A DNA stretch of 64,000 bases from Mesorhizobium sp. B4-1-4. GTDB taxonomy: Bacteria > Pseudomonadota > Alphaproteobacteria > Rhizobiales > Rhizobiaceae. How positions within the stretch are numbered: the first letter of the stretch is position 1; each line of letters begins with the position of its first letter. The notes under the pieces are model-generated. The model had not been told where the DNA came from and made no database searches. It was given only the letters and a program-made list of their open reading frames with translations. The position numbers were made by a program, and so were the translations under genes. Below are positions 18,095 to 27,692 of this stretch, in pieces. Location of the stretch: assembly GCF_006439395.2 (NCBI RefSeq), contig NZ_CP083950.1, positions 2,046,001-2,110,000 of the forward strand, read 5' to 3'.

Positions 18095-18436
18095 TCAGGC
18101 TGGAATGCCGGACCCTAGGAGACGGATCGTCCACGAGGCAATGGCAAGCACGACGATGCCCAGCGCCAGGGACCATGCGATCGCCGTACAGCCGCATGAC
18201 AAGAGCGCCATTGTCGAAATGCGGTTCTCGCGCCGGGCATCGAGGGCATCGTTGACCAGCATGAACGGCCCCGCACAAGCGGTCGCCGCCAGCGAGCGCA
18301 CCACATGCGAAGGCGAGACGTAAGGTTCGGCGAAGGCGACCTTGCGGCCAGACACCAGTTCCATCGCCGAGCCAGCCAGCCCGCACGCCGTCAGCCCGAC
18401 GACAAAAGCAAACAGAGTGAGTTCGATCTGGCCCAT
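18095..18436 (-). CDS. Small membrane protein of unknown function
   Basis: 113 residues starting MGQIELTLFAF. Three hydrophobic segments are visible (residues 5-25, about 45-62 and 85-108). It resembles small rhizobial membrane proteins (DUF6949-like, from memory). The start at 18436 is chosen because the in-frame extension to 18535 is non-hydrophobic and random. It lies upstream of the carbonic anhydrase gene on the same strand. Confidence 0.7.
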   Translation of the reverse strand: MGQIELTLFAFVVGLTACGLAGSAMELVSGRKVAFAEPYVSPSHVVRSLAATACAGPFMLVNDALDARRENRISTMALLSCGCTAIAWSLALGIVVLAIASWTIRLLGSGIPA

Positions 18437-18558
18437 CTTTACCGTCCATTTACCATGAAACTGCACAGTCGCTCCACAAGGCTGCAAGAGCCATGCCGAG
18501 CGCTGTGTGCCGCCGAGGGACACCCAAGGGCGCAAGCAAGCTGGATCCGAGGACCGAG

Positions 18559-19290
18559 ATGAAGCAGGCAGCGATCGCCGACGGCCCTGAACTCACCGTG
18601 GTCGATTCCATGCTGATGAAGCGGGTGTTCTACGCCTTCGCGGCGTTGGCGCTGCTGTCGGTGGCGATCAGTCTTGGCGGCAAATGGTTCGGCCGTTCCA
18701 TCGCCATGGCCGGATACACCGACGATACGACAGTGCGCGAGGTGGTGATCGGCAACAATGTGATTTCCGTGCCGGCCAATTTCATCCGTTTCGAGCAGGC
18801 CCGCCGCGACGGTATTGCCTCACGTCTCGATCTTTATCTGCGCTATCCCCAGATGGACGGCTACAGCGAGGCGGCCCGCGACGATTTCAACCATTCCGGA
18901 ACCAACAGGAACATCATTTTTCTGTCCTTCGAACCGCGGATGATGTCGCGCGACATGAGCGGCCGGTTCGCGCCGATCTACAGTGCGCTGATCGTCCAGC
19001 CCGGCATTCCGGGACCTGGCGCCACGACGGTCTACGGCTTCAATGAAAAATCAGGCTATCTGAACGAGGTGCTGGTGGTCGGCAAGCGCGGGGGCAAGGA
19101 CCCCTTCGTGGCCCGCTGCCTGAGCGGACCGAGTGCCGGGGAATCGCTGGCGCCCTGCGAGCGGGACATCCATGTCGGCGACGATCTCAGCCTCACCTAC
19201 CGTTTTCCCAGGGAATTCCTTGGCGACTGGCAGGCGCTCGACGCTGCGATCACGGCCGAGGCAGGACGTATCCTGAAAACCGGACATTGA
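18559..19290 (+). CDS. Single-pass membrane-anchored protein of unknown function
   Basis: 243 residues. A short cytoplasmic N-terminus is followed by one membrane helix (VFYAFAALALLSVAISLGG) and an exported domain of about 190 residues with a Cys pair (VARCLSG...LAPCERD). The family is frequent in rhizobia but I know no function. The ATG at 18559 follows GAGGACC; an ATG at 18493 would add a basic, unlikely N-terminus. It is divergent from the small membrane protein gene. Confidence 0.78.
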   Translation: MKQAAIADGPELTVVDSMLMKRVFYAFAALALLSVAISLGGKWFGRSIAMAGYTDDTTVREVVIGNNVISVPANFIRFEQARRDGIASRLDLYLRYPQMDGYSEAARDDFNHSGTNRNIIFLSFEPRMMSRDMSGRFAPIYSALIVQPGIPGPGATTVYGFNEKSGYLNEVLVVGKRGGKDPFVARCLSGPSAGESLAPCERDIHVGDDLSLTYRFPREFLGDWQALDAAITAEAGRILKTGH

Positions 19291-19301
19291 CGGACCGGTG
19301 G

Positions 19302-19329
19302 GGCAGGCCGCGCTCGGCGTGGCCCGCCC
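19302..19329. terminator. Hairpin between convergent genes
   Basis: GGCCGCG/CGTGGCC stem with a CTCGG loop, extended by GGGC/GCCC, inside the 52-base gap between convergent genes. It has no strong T-run on either strand, so it may work as a bidirectional pause or terminator. Confidence 0.45.
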
Positions 19330-19342
19330 TCGGATTGCGGGC

Positions 19343-19546
19343 TCAGCCCAGATCGATGTCGAGGATCGCCATCGAGAAATTGTAGTCGCCGTCGTCCTCG
19401 TCCTTGAAGACGATGCCGAGGAACTCCTCACCGACATAGACTTCGGCCGAGTCTTCCTTGCGCGGCCGTGCCTTGACCATAAGCTTGGGGTTCTGGAAGA
19501 CGCGCTTGAAATAGGCGTCCAGCTTTCTGATTTCGTCCGGCTTCAA
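19343..19546 (-). CDS. DUF3126 family protein
   Basis: 67 residues from a TTG start at 19546, giving (M)KPDEIRKLDAYFKRVFQNP, which matches the usual DUF3126 N-terminus, with GGAGAAG just upstream. The domain continues with DSAEVYVGEEFLGIVFKDED to a C-terminal AILDIDLG. Function unknown. Its place directly downstream of cysE is a conserved rhizobial arrangement. Confidence 0.85.
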   Translation of the reverse strand: MKPDEIRKLDAYFKRVFQNPKLMVKARPRKEDSAEVYVGEEFLGIVFKDEDDGDYNFSMAILDIDLG

Positions 19547-19699
19547 CAGTCTTCTCCGATCATCGGCTTGCTGGTTTGAACGGCGCTTCTGGCACGTCGA
19601 CAATGGCGATGTAAAGGCAAGCCGGCCGTATTGCACCGGAAGCGGCAGCGCCGCCGGGCAAAACACGGTCACGGGCGGAGGACGCGCCGGCGTGAAAAA

Positions 19700-20548
19700 T
19701 CAGATGTCGAAGCTGACGACCTGGTCCATCGACTGCGACGGCAGGAGCTGGTCCATCTGGCGCGAAGGCTGATCGCAGCCGGTTTCGCCGACGACGCGGG
19801 CCGGCACGCCGGCGACCGTCTTGTTGTGCGGCACGGGCGACAGCACCACCGATCCGGCGGCGATCTTGGAGCAATGGCCGACTTCGATATTGCCGAGAAT
19901 CTTGGCTCCGGCGCCGATCAGCACGCCACGGCGAATCTTGGGATGACGGTCGCCGCCGGCCTTGCCGGTACCGCCCAGCGTCACGCCGTGCAGGATCGAC
20001 ACGTCGTCCTCGATGACCGCGGTCTCGCCGACGACAAGACCGGTGGCGTGATCGATGAAGATGCCCTTGCCGATGCGCGCCGCCGGGTTGATATCGGTCT
20101 GGAAGACCGACGATGAGCGGCTTTGAAGGTAGAGCGCGAAATCCTTGCGGCCCTGGTTCCACAGCCAGTGCGCCAGCCGATGGGTCTGGATGGCGTGAAA
20201 GCCTTTGAAATAGAGCACCGGCATGATGAACCGGTCGCAGGCCGGGTCGCGGTCATAATAGGCCTGGATGTCGACGCGCACCGTCGTCGGCCAGTCCTTG
20301 TCATCGGCCAGCATCGACTTGAAGGTCTGGCGGATGAGATCGGAACCGATATCCTGATGGGCAAGCCGCTCCGCGATCCTATGAATGACCGCTTCCTCCA
20401 GACTCTCCTGGTTGAGGATCGTCGAATAGAGGAACGCGGCCAGCAACGGATCGCGGTTGACCGCTTCCATGGCTTCGTCACGGATGGAGCGCCAGATCGG
20501 ATCGACCGGCTGCAATGCGCCGTGGCGGGAAATGCTGATGCTGTTCAT
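19700..20548 (-). CDS. cysE: Serine O-acetyltransferase
   Basis: 282 residues. It makes O-acetylserine, the carbon acceptor for cysteine synthesis. It has the N-terminal helical SATase domain (WRSIRDEAMEAVNRDPLLA) and a C-terminal left-handed beta helix with the active-site block HATGLVVGETAVIEDDVSIL and HGVTLGGTG. The C-terminal tail ends MDQVVSFDI, matching the usual Ile-ending tail that binds cysteine synthase. The start at 20548 (MNSISIS) is preferred to an upstream ATG at 20596. Confidence 0.95.
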   Translation of the reverse strand: MNSISISRHGALQPVDPIWRSIRDEAMEAVNRDPLLAAFLYSTILNQESLEEAVIHRIAERLAHQDIGSDLIRQTFKSMLADDKDWPTTVRVDIQAYYDRDPACDRFIMPVLYFKGFHAIQTHRLAHWLWNQGRKDFALYLQSRSSSVFQTDINPAARIGKGIFIDHATGLVVGETAVIEDDVSILHGVTLGGTGKAGGDRHPKIRRGVLIGAGAKILGNIEVGHCSKIAAGSVVLSPVPHNKTVAGVPARVVGETGCDQPSRQMDQLLPSQSMDQVVSFDI

Positions 20549-20681
20549 CGACGTCTTGTCCTGCGTCCTGCGGGCTTGCCTGTTGTGCGGCCGCACATAT
20601 AAGCCAGATCATAGCACGGTTGAACTCAATTTTCCTTAGTGCTTTGTCAAATGGATTTGGTTGGCAGGAATTCAAGCCGCG

Positions 20682-21287
20682 ATGGAAAACGAACCCCTGA
20701 TCGACGAAGCCCTGAAAACCGAGCTTTCAGCGCTCTACCGGGCCGGGGATCGCCACTACCACAATCTTACCCATATCGAGGCGATGCTTGCGCTGGCCGG
20801 CGACTACCGGGGGCTACTAGGCGACCCGGAAGCCGTCGAAGCGGCGATCTGGTTCCACGACGCCATCTACGACAGCAAGGCCAAGGACAATGAGGCGCAA
20901 AGTGCCGCCCTTGCCGAGACAAGGCTCGCGGGCCGCGGCGATGCCGGTCGCCTGGCCCGCATCAGCGCGATGATCCTCGCCACAGCCACGCATCATTTGC
21001 CCCGCTTCGAAGACGCAGCGGCAATGCGCGACGCCGGTCTTTTCCTCGACATGGACCTGTCGATCCTGGGGGCCGCGCCGGCCGCGTTCGACGCTTATGA
21101 GCGCGCGGTCCGCCGCGAATATGACTGGGTGGAGGAGCCGATGTGGCGTGCCGGACGTGCCGCCGTGCTGAAGGCTTTCCTTGCCCGCCCGCACATTTTC
21201 CACACCGAGGAATTTCGCCGGCGTTTCGAGCCTCAAGCCAGGCTGAACATGGCGCGGTCGCTGGAGGCCCTGGAAAGCTCCGCATGA
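20682..21287 (+). CDS. HD-domain metal-dependent hydrolase-like protein (COG4339)
   Basis: 201 residues. HD-superfamily signatures are YHNLTHIEAML and the HD pair in AIWFHDAIYDSKAKDNEAQSA, followed by ATATHH as a further metal-ligand candidate. Such proteins are predicted phosphohydrolases with unknown substrate. A TTG at 20661 could be an alternative start. It is divergent from cysE. Confidence 0.85.
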   Translation: MENEPLIDEALKTELSALYRAGDRHYHNLTHIEAMLALAGDYRGLLGDPEAVEAAIWFHDAIYDSKAKDNEAQSAALAETRLAGRGDAGRLARISAMILATATHHLPRFEDAAAMRDAGLFLDMDLSILGAAPAAFDAYERAVRREYDWVEEPMWRAGRAAVLKAFLARPHIFHTEEFRRRFEPQARLNMARSLEALESSA

Positions 21288-21424
21288 TTTTTGTCGGGAG
21301 ATATCATAGCGCTTGCATGTGGCCCTGTATCGACCTTGCTGCGGGGGCACAGTATCGAAGCGGGCTGCGAAAAACGCTTTCCGAGGGTATCGTCCAACAT
21401 GAATTCTTCTGAGGTGCCGACATC

Positions 21425-22390
21425 ATGAGCAGCAATTTCTTCCAGCCGGTCGATGCCTCGGCCGTTCCCCGCTTTGCCGGGCTCTCGACCTTCATGCGGC
21501 TGCCAGCGGTGACAACCGCCGAGGGGCTCGACATCGCGCTGGTCGGCATACCGTGGGGCGGCGGCACGACCAACCGCGCCGGCGCGCGGCATGGCCCGCG
21601 CGAGATCCGCAGCCAATCGAGCCTGATGCGGCGCGCCCACCATGTCTCGGGCATCGAGCCGTTCAGCATCGCCAATGTCGCCGATGTCGGCGATCTCTCG
21701 GTCAATCCGATCAACCTGCTGGATGGGTTGAAGCGCATCGAGGAGGGCATCGCGGCAATCGTGGCGGCGGGCGCCATTCCGCTGGCGGCGGGCGGCGATC
21801 ATCTGACGACGCTGCCGGTGTTGCGTGCCGTTGCCAGGAACCGGCCGGTCGGCATGATCCATTTCGACGCCCATTCCGACACCAATGACCGCTATTTCGG
21901 CGACAACCCCTACACGCATGGCACGCCGTTCCGACGCGCGATCGAAGAGGGCCTGCTCGATCCCAAACGGGTCGTGCAGATCGGCATTCGCGGCTCGATC
22001 TATGAACCCGGCGAGCATGATTGGGCGGTCGCCCAGGGCATCCGCATCATCTACATGGAAGAGTTCGTCCGGCGCGGCGCGGCCAGCGTCATGGAAGAAG
22101 CGCACGCCATCGCCGGAAGCGGACCGACCTATGTGACCTTCGACATCGATTGCATCGATCCGTCGATGGCACCGGGCACCGGCACGCCCGAGCTCGGCGG
22201 CTTCAGCACCCGCGAGGCGCAGGAAATGGTGCGCCTGCTCGACGGATTGCACATCATCGGCGCCGATGTGGTGGAAGTGGCGCCACCCTTCGATCTTGGC
22301 GGTATGACGGCGTTGGCGGGTGCAACGATGATGTTCGAACTGTTGTGTGTGCTGGCGAAATCGGTTCAAGAAGCGAGAGCGCCGGACTGA
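21425..22390 (+). CDS. speB: Agmatinase / ureohydrolase
   Basis: 321 residues of the arginase/agmatinase family with both Mn-binding motifs: AGGDHLTTLP, HFDAHSDTND and FDIDCIDPSMAPGTGTPE. It is expected to cleave agmatine to putrescine and urea, though related guanidinobutyrase or guanidine-hydrolysing activities cannot be excluded. ATG 21425 follows GAGGTG. No other polyamine gene lies nearby. Confidence 0.9.
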   Translation: MSSNFFQPVDASAVPRFAGLSTFMRLPAVTTAEGLDIALVGIPWGGGTTNRAGARHGPREIRSQSSLMRRAHHVSGIEPFSIANVADVGDLSVNPINLLDGLKRIEEGIAAIVAAGAIPLAAGGDHLTTLPVLRAVARNRPVGMIHFDAHSDTNDRYFGDNPYTHGTPFRRAIEEGLLDPKRVVQIGIRGSIYEPGEHDWAVAQGIRIIYMEEFVRRGAASVMEEAHAIAGSGPTYVTFDIDCIDPSMAPGTGTPELGGFSTREAQEMVRLLDGLHIIGADVVEVAPPFDLGGMTALAGATMMFELLCVLAKSVQEARAPD

Positions 22391-22412
22391 CCCCAAGCAT
22401 GCCTGCGCAGGA

Positions 22413-23180
22413 TCAAAGCGGATGTTCGGCGTAGAACTCCAGCACGCGCTGCTTGAAGGTCTTGTCGCCAACCGCCAGCATGTGATCGCGGCCCTCGATG
22501 TGAAAAGCCCTGGCGTTCGGCATCAGGGCGGCAAGCTCGTCGGGCGAGCCGCCAATGTCGTCGGTGGTGCCGACCGCGATCAGCGTCGGCTGGGCGATGC
22601 GGGCAATATCCTGCTCGCCCAGCAATTCGCGTGACGTGGCGATGCAGGCGGCAAGCGCCCGGCGATCGCTGCGGGTCTGGTCGGCGAAGGCGCGGAACGA
22701 GCGGCCGCGCGGATGGGTGGTCGCGGCCGGATCGTCGGCAAGAAGGGCCTCCGCGATCGGATCCCAATCGCCAACCCCGTCGATCATACCGATGCCCAAG
22801 CCGCCAAAGACCAGCGTCGCCACCTTGTCGGGATCGGACAGTGCCATGAACGCCGCGACCCGCGCGCCCATCGAATAGCCCATGACATGGGCCCGTTCGA
22901 TACCGAGATGGTCAAGCAGGGCGGCGGCATCCGAAGCCATTTTCGCTGGTGTATAATCGGCCTCGTCATAGCTCTTCGACGACGAGCCGTGGCCGCGATT
23001 GTCGAAGGCGATGGCGCGATAGCTGGCGTCGTTGAGCGTCTTGAACCAGCCCGGCGACACCCAGTTGACGTAGTGGCTCGAGGCGAAACCGTGGATCATG
23101 AGCACCGGATCGCCCTCGCCCGATGCCGGCTGGCGGTCGAGGAAGACGAGATCGAATCCATCATGGGAGAAAAACTGCAT
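22413..23180 (-). CDS. Alpha/beta-fold hydrolase
   Basis: 255 residues. Typical hydrolase features are the oxyanion loop region LMIHGFASSHYVNW, the nucleophile elbow GYSMGARVA and the catalytic His in EGRDHMLAVG near the C-terminus. No substrate can be assigned. It is the third gene of a minus-strand operon with the CSD and DUF192 genes (20-base gap to DUF192). Confidence 0.9.
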   Translation of the reverse strand: MQFFSHDGFDLVFLDRQPASGEGDPVLMIHGFASSHYVNWVSPGWFKTLNDASYRAIAFDNRGHGSSSKSYDEADYTPAKMASDAAALLDHLGIERAHVMGYSMGARVAAFMALSDPDKVATLVFGGLGIGMIDGVGDWDPIAEALLADDPAATTHPRGRSFRAFADQTRSDRRALAACIATSRELLGEQDIARIAQPTLIAVGTTDDIGGSPDELAALMPNARAFHIEGRDHMLAVGDKTFKQRVLEFYAEHPL

Positions 23181-23200
23181 GGGAAGCGATCCCCTCGCGT

Positions 23201-23764
23201 TCAGTCGGAATCGACGTTCGGAGAATCGCCCTTGTTCGCCGGCGGCATGCCGGGCTCCGGTGCGGTGCCGATCACGGGATGACGCAGCAGATCGCCATCC
23301 CTGATGCCGTCGCGGGCTGCGGTGCCGGCCTTGAGCTCGAGCACGAAGCGGACCGGCTCACCCGGCGACACGATCGCCTCGGATTGCGGCTCGCCCTGCT
23401 TGATCGCACGGATCCTGCCGTCCTGGCCGACAAAGATCAGGTCAAGGGGCATCGGCGTGTTCTTCATCCAGAAATTGACGTCGCGTGTCTCGTCGAAGAC
23501 GAACAGCATGCCATGATTGGCGGCCATGTCCTCGCGAAACATCAGGCCGGCTTCCCGCTCGGCATCGGTATCGGCGACTTCGATAGAGAAGGAGCGTTCC
23601 CCATTTTTCGTCACCGCGATCAGCGGCGCCGGATCGACGGGAAGGATCATCGCCCGGCCATTGGCCGAGCTGGGTGCCTGGAAATAGAAGAAGGCGCCCG
23701 CGGCGATGATGACGGCGGCAACGGCGCACATCACGCCCGCCGTCAGCCTGTTCATGTGAGTCAT
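23201..23764 (-). CDS. DUF192 family exported protein
   Basis: 187 residues. An N-terminal signal/anchor (LTAGVMCAVAAVIIAAGAFFYF) precedes the DUF192 domain with HGMLFVFDETRDVNFWMKNT and PLDLIFVGQDG. Function unknown. GAGGA precedes the ATG at 23764. Pairing with an upstream cold-shock gene is common in Rhizobiales. Confidence 0.88.
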   Translation of the reverse strand: MTHMNRLTAGVMCAVAAVIIAAGAFFYFQAPSSANGRAMILPVDPAPLIAVTKNGERSFSIEVADTDAEREAGLMFREDMAANHGMLFVFDETRDVNFWMKNTPMPLDLIFVGQDGRIRAIKQGEPQSEAIVSPGEPVRFVLELKAGTAARDGIRDGDLLRHPVIGTAPEPGMPPANKGDSPNVDSD

Positions 23765-23788
23765 GCGAAATCCTCGGCCGGGGTCGCC

Positions 23789-24385
23789 CTAGTGCGAAAC
23801 CGGCAAGGTGCCCATATCGGGGTGAATTTCGGCGGCCATAAGGCCTTTGTCACCACGTCCGAAACGCACAAGCACCACCTGCCCCGGCCGAAGCTCGGTG
23901 ATGCCGTAGCGGCGCAAGGTCTCCATATGGACGAAAATGTCCTCGGTTCCCTCGCCGCGCGTCAGGAAGCCGAAGCCCTTTGTGCGGTTGAACCACTTGA
24001 CCAGCGCGCGTTCGAGCCCACTCTCCGGCGTCACCGAAACATGGGTGCGCTGTTCCTGCATTTCGGCGGGGTGGACGGCAGTGGTGATGTCCATGGAAAG
24101 CACACGGAAGGCCTGCAGTCCGCGCTCGCCTTGTTTGACGAGACAGACCACGCGCGCGCCTTCCAGAGCTGTCTGGAAACCGTCCCGTCGAAGACATGTC
24201 ACATGGAGGAGGATATCGCCCGAAACACCATCATCCGGAAGGATGAACCCGTAGCCCTTGGCCACATCGAACCATTTGATGGCGCCGGCAATTTCGGTCA
24301 GGTCGGCGGCCTCGCCGCCTTCGTCGCGCTTCACAGCGTCGCCAAGGGTTCCGGCCCGCCCCGTCAAAGAGGCCTTTTCCCCCAT
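23789..24385 (-). CDS. Double cold-shock-domain protein
   Basis: 198 residues with two cold-shock domains. CSD1 (residues 33-98) contains [16 protein letters not shown] with ILLHVT; CSD2 (residues 124-190) contains [16 protein letters not shown] with IFVHMETL. The RNP1 and RNP2 nucleic-acid-binding motifs are present in both. It probably binds single-stranded RNA or DNA. The start at 24385 (MGEKASL) follows a GGGGG ribosome site; the ATG at 24412 is an upstream alternative. Confidence 0.92.
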   Translation of the reverse strand: MGEKASLTGRAGTLGDAVKRDEGGEAADLTEIAGAIKWFDVAKGYGFILPDDGVSGDILLHVTCLRRDGFQTALEGARVVCLVKQGERGLQAFRVLSMDITTAVHPAEMQEQRTHVSVTPESGLERALVKWFNRTKGFGFLTRGEGTEDIFVHMETLRRYGITELRPGQVVLVRFGRGDKGLMAAEIHPDMGTLPVSH

Positions 24386-24602
24386 AAGAATGCCCCCTTT
24401 GTTCAAGAACACTGCAACTGATTCTTGATATCAGATTAACACTGCGGCTTCCGGTGTGTGCAAGACCTACCGTGCCTTTTTTCACGGTTCATTGCGGGAA
24501 TACCGGATTTGTTCTTTGCCGGCATTGCCGGCCGCCGGGCGATTGCCCTTTGACCGGGCCGACCCTATGTTGCGCCGCAACCCAACAAATCGAGGAAAAC
24601 AC

Positions 24603-25043
24603 ATGCGCTATCTGCACACCATGGTCCGCATCGCCGACGTCGATGCCTCGCTCGATTTCTACTGCAACAAGCTCGGCCTGAAGGAAGTCCGCCGCTACGA
24701 AAACGAGCAAGGCCGCTTCACGTTGATCTTCCTCGCCGCGCCGGAGGACGAGCAAAGCGGCATCAACGAGAAGGCGCCGCTGGTCGAACTCACCTACAAT
24801 TGGGATCCCGAAGACTACAAGGGCGGGCGTAATTTCGGCCACCTCGCCTATGAGGTCGACGATATCTATGCGACCTGCCAGAACCTGATGGACAAGGGCG
24901 TCACCATCAACCGGCCGCCGCGCGACGGCAACATGGCCTTCATCAGGTCTCCGGACGGCATCTCCATCGAGCTTTTGCAGAAAGGCCCTGCCAAGGCCAA
25001 GGCCGAACCCTGGGCGTCGATGGCGAACACCGGAAGCTGGTAA
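24603..25043 (+). CDS. gloA: Lactoylglutathione lyase (glyoxalase I)
   Basis: 146 residues. It isomerises the methylglyoxal-glutathione hemithioacetal to S-lactoylglutathione. The vicinal-oxygen-chelate metal ligands fit His in YLHTMVRI, Glu in LVELTYNWDPEDY, His in NFGHLAYEVDD and Glu in ISIELLQKG. The ATG at 24603 follows CGAGGAAAAC. A longer in-frame extension to 24456 has no homology-like character. Confidence 0.94.
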   Translation: MRYLHTMVRIADVDASLDFYCNKLGLKEVRRYENEQGRFTLIFLAAPEDEQSGINEKAPLVELTYNWDPEDYKGGRNFGHLAYEVDDIYATCQNLMDKGVTINRPPRDGNMAFIRSPDGISIELLQKGPAKAKAEPWASMANTGSW

Positions 25044-25182
25044 GGCTATAGCCCCTTGCCGGGCGCGGATATCGCCGGCCTTTGCCTTTCGGCGAGCCGG
25101 CGCCTATCTGCCTGAAGTCGCGCCGGCCCCGGCGCCGGCGCATTGTCATGCAACCGGGCGCCCGCCCGAGGAGAATCCAGTC

Positions 25183-25476
25183 ATGCCGTCCAGCCGTGCC
25201 GACGTCGCCACCGAACATGCCAGCCGCTACCTGCAGCAATTGTGCAAGCACTGGGCGCACAAATTCCCGGTCGAGTTCGATCCGCATCATGGCACGATCG
25301 AACTGTCGCTTGGCCGCACGGTCATGGATGCCGATGCGAGCGCGCTGCACATCATCGTGTCGACCGACGAAGCGGGATCGCTCGAACGCCTGGAAAGCGT
25401 CGTCGCCGATCACATCAAGCGCTTCGCTTTCCGCGAAGAGCTGGTGTTCGACTGGAAGCAGGCTCCGGCAGCGTAA
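25183..25476 (+). CDS. DUF2218 family protein
   Basis: 97 residues: MPSSRADVATEHASRYLQ at the start, then CKHWAHKFPVEFDPHHGTIEL and a C-terminal VVADHIKRFAFREEL, all characteristic of DUF2218. Homologues often sit beside siderophore or iron genes, but none are visible here. Convergent with the DUF1697 gene. Confidence 0.88.
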   Translation: MPSSRADVATEHASRYLQQLCKHWAHKFPVEFDPHHGTIELSLGRTVMDADASALHIIVSTDEAGSLERLESVVADHIKRFAFREELVFDWKQAPAA

Positions 25477-25488
25477 AAATATCCGAAG

Positions 25489-26046
25489 TCAGCCGCCGCT
25501 GCCGGCTTTACCGGCCATCTCCAACAATGCCTGCACCGAACGCCAATTGCGCTTGGTGCCTGGTACTTTCAGCGTGCGCCCGATCAGGCCGGCGAACACA
25601 GATTTTCCAAGTCCATCGGGGGCATGCAGGTAAAGCACGTCGCCCTTGATCTCGAATTTTTCCGGACCTGTGCATTTTTCCGATAACCGGGCCGCCTCCT
25701 CTTCGGTCGGTTCCCGCTCCAGCGCGTAGGCGTGGAGCTTGGTCGGCTCGCCGGCAACTTCCGGATAGGGATTTTGCGCGACCAGCCGCTCGAACCAATC
25801 CGCGTCGCGCACCATGATGCGCGAATGAAAACCCCATTTCTTTTCGAAGGCTGCTTCGATCTGTTTCGTCAGCGTGGCGGCATCGTCCTTGTCAGCCCGG
25901 AACACGGCATTGCCGCTCTGCACATAGGTGGCGACGTCGGAAAAGCCGAGATCCTCGAAGAACGAACGCAGTTCCGCCATCTTGACGATGCGATTGCCGC
26001 CGACATTGATGCCCGAAAAAAGGGCGATGAAGACCTTTCCGCTCAT
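25489..26046 (-). CDS. DUF1697 family protein
   Basis: 185 residues. The DUF1697 signature FIALFSGINVGGNRIVKMAE opens the protein, followed by YVQSGNAVFRAD and the central MVRDADWFERLVAQNPYP block. Function unknown. Its ATG overlaps the ilvA stop by 4 bases (26043-26046), so it is translationally coupled to ilvA. Confidence 0.9.
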   Translation of the reverse strand: MSGKVFIALFSGINVGGNRIVKMAELRSFFEDLGFSDVATYVQSGNAVFRADKDDAATLTKQIEAAFEKKWGFHSRIMVRDADWFERLVAQNPYPEVAGEPTKLHAYALEREPTEEEAARLSEKCTGPEKFEIKGDVLYLHAPDGLGKSVFAGLIGRTLKVPGTKRNWRSVQALLEMAGKAGSGG

Positions 26047-27299
26047 ATGATGAACCCCGCCAATGTCTCGTTGTCGGTGATGTCCTGATATTGGACGCCT
26101 TCGGCCTCGAAATTCGCCTTCAGCAGGTCGAAATTGCGGCGGTCCTTGGTTTCGATGCCGATCAGCACCGAACCGAAATTGCGCGCCGACTTCTTCAGAT
26201 ATTCGAAGCGCGCGATGTCATCGTCGGGACCCAGCATCTCGAGGAAGTCGCGCAAGGCGCCCGGCCGCTGCGGGAAGCGGATGATGAAGTATTTCTTCAG
26301 GCCTTCGAAGCGCAGCGCCCGTTCCTTGACATCGGGCAGCCGCTCGAAATCGAAATTGCCGCCCGAAACCACGGCAACGATGGTCTTGCCCCGGATCTCC
26401 TTCCTGGGAAAATCCTTCAACGCGTCGATGGCCAAAGCGCCCGCCGGCTCAAGCACGACGCCTTCGACATTGAGCATCTCGATCATGGTCGCGCAGAGCC
26501 GGTTTTCCGGGATCAGCCGCACCGTGTCAGCGGCGAATTCCTTGAGGTACCGCAAGGGTTCGCGGCCGATTTCGGCCACCGCCGCGCCATCGACGAAATT
26601 GTCGACCTTGGCGAGCTTCAGCCGCTTTCCCGCTGCAAGGCTGTCATGCAGGCTCGGCGCCCCGGCAGGCTCGCAGAAGACGAAACGCGCTTCCCGGCCC
26701 TGGTCGGCGAAATAGTGGGTTACGCCGGCGGCGAGGCCACCGCCGCCAACAGGCAGCATGACGATGTCGGGCATGCGTGCGCCCGGCATCTGATCGACGA
26801 TCTCGTAGGCGACCGTGGCCTGCCCCTCGATGATGTCCTTGTGGTCGAAAGGCGGCACCATGTGCGCACCGGAGCTTTCGGTGAATTCGAAGGCGGCGCG
26901 ATAACAGTCGTCGAAAAAGTCGCCGACCAGCCTGATTTCGACGAAATCGCCGCCGAAGAGCCGGGTCTTGTCGATCTTCTGCTGCGGCGTCGTCACCGGC
27001 ATGAAGACCACGCCCTTCTTGCCGAAATGACGGCAGACGAACGCGAAGCCCTGCGCATGGTTGCCGGCGGACGCGCAGACGAACATCTCGGCCTGACTGC
27101 CGGCGGCAAGCGCCTTGCGGAAGAAGTTGAAGGCGCCGCGGATCTTGTAGGAGCGCACCGGGCTCAGGTCCTCGCGCTTCAACAAAATCCGGGCGCCGGT
27201 TTTCTTTGACAGATAGTCGTTTTCCTGCAGCGGCGTCTCCGGAAAGATCTGGCGGATCGCGGAGGCAGCGATGGCGACGCGCGAGGCAAAACTGGTCAT
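26043..27299 (-). CDS. ilvA: Threonine ammonia-lyase
   Basis: 418 residues. A PLP enzyme that converts threonine to 2-oxobutanoate for isoleucine synthesis. The PLP lysine lies in SPVRSYKIRGAFNF; CASAGNHAQGFAF and VGGGGLAAG are also visible. The C-terminal region (FPQRPGALRDFLEML...) is a single ACT-like domain, as in the shorter IlvA/TdcB-like class. The start at 27299 is chosen because the 48-residue upstream extension is Cys/Trp/Arg-rich random sequence. Confidence 0.93.
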   Translation of the reverse strand: MTSFASRVAIAASAIRQIFPETPLQENDYLSKKTGARILLKREDLSPVRSYKIRGAFNFFRKALAAGSQAEMFVCASAGNHAQGFAFVCRHFGKKGVVFMPVTTPQQKIDKTRLFGGDFVEIRLVGDFFDDCYRAAFEFTESSGAHMVPPFDHKDIIEGQATVAYEIVDQMPGARMPDIVMLPVGGGGLAAGVTHYFADQGREARFVFCEPAGAPSLHDSLAAGKRLKLAKVDNFVDGAAVAEIGREPLRYLKEFAADTVRLIPENRLCATMIEMLNVEGVVLEPAGALAIDALKDFPRKEIRGKTIVAVVSGGNFDFERLPDVKERALRFEGLKKYFIIRFPQRPGALRDFLEMLGPDDDIARFEYLKKSARNFGSVLIGIETKDRRNFDLLKANFEAEGVQYQDITDNETLAGFII

Positions 27300-27692
27300 G
27301 GCAAGATCATCCCGGTCCGCCCGCAGGCGCGTTAGACGGAAGGCTATCGCACATCCGGCCCCGCAAGACCATTGCCAGGTTGGGCTTACGCGTGCAACGG
27401 GCATTCCCGCCATGCTTGCAGGCGCTTGGAAGCGTTTGTTCATGCCAGCCGGATCGAGGTTTCGGCACCTTCACGGGCATTGTGCGGCATCTCCGGCGCA
27501 GACCCAGAGCGCTGACCTTCTCCTGTTGTGGCCGCTCTCGCCGACATTTTGGCTTTCGCGCAACAGTGCGATGGCCGCTGCCGGACGCCAACGACATTTC
27601 GGCGGGAAACGACTTACTTCCGCCGCACTTCGCCTGCTGGGGAGATGTCGCGGAGAGTGGAAGGCCCTTTTGGGCTCGAGTGGAATTTTGAC
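27300..27692. other. Gene-free region between ilvA and the first hydrolase lipoprotein
   Basis: 393 bases of ordinary high-GC sequence between divergent genes. Open frames here lack ribosome sites and recognisable domains. It presumably holds both promoters; I see no clear operator. Confidence 0.5.
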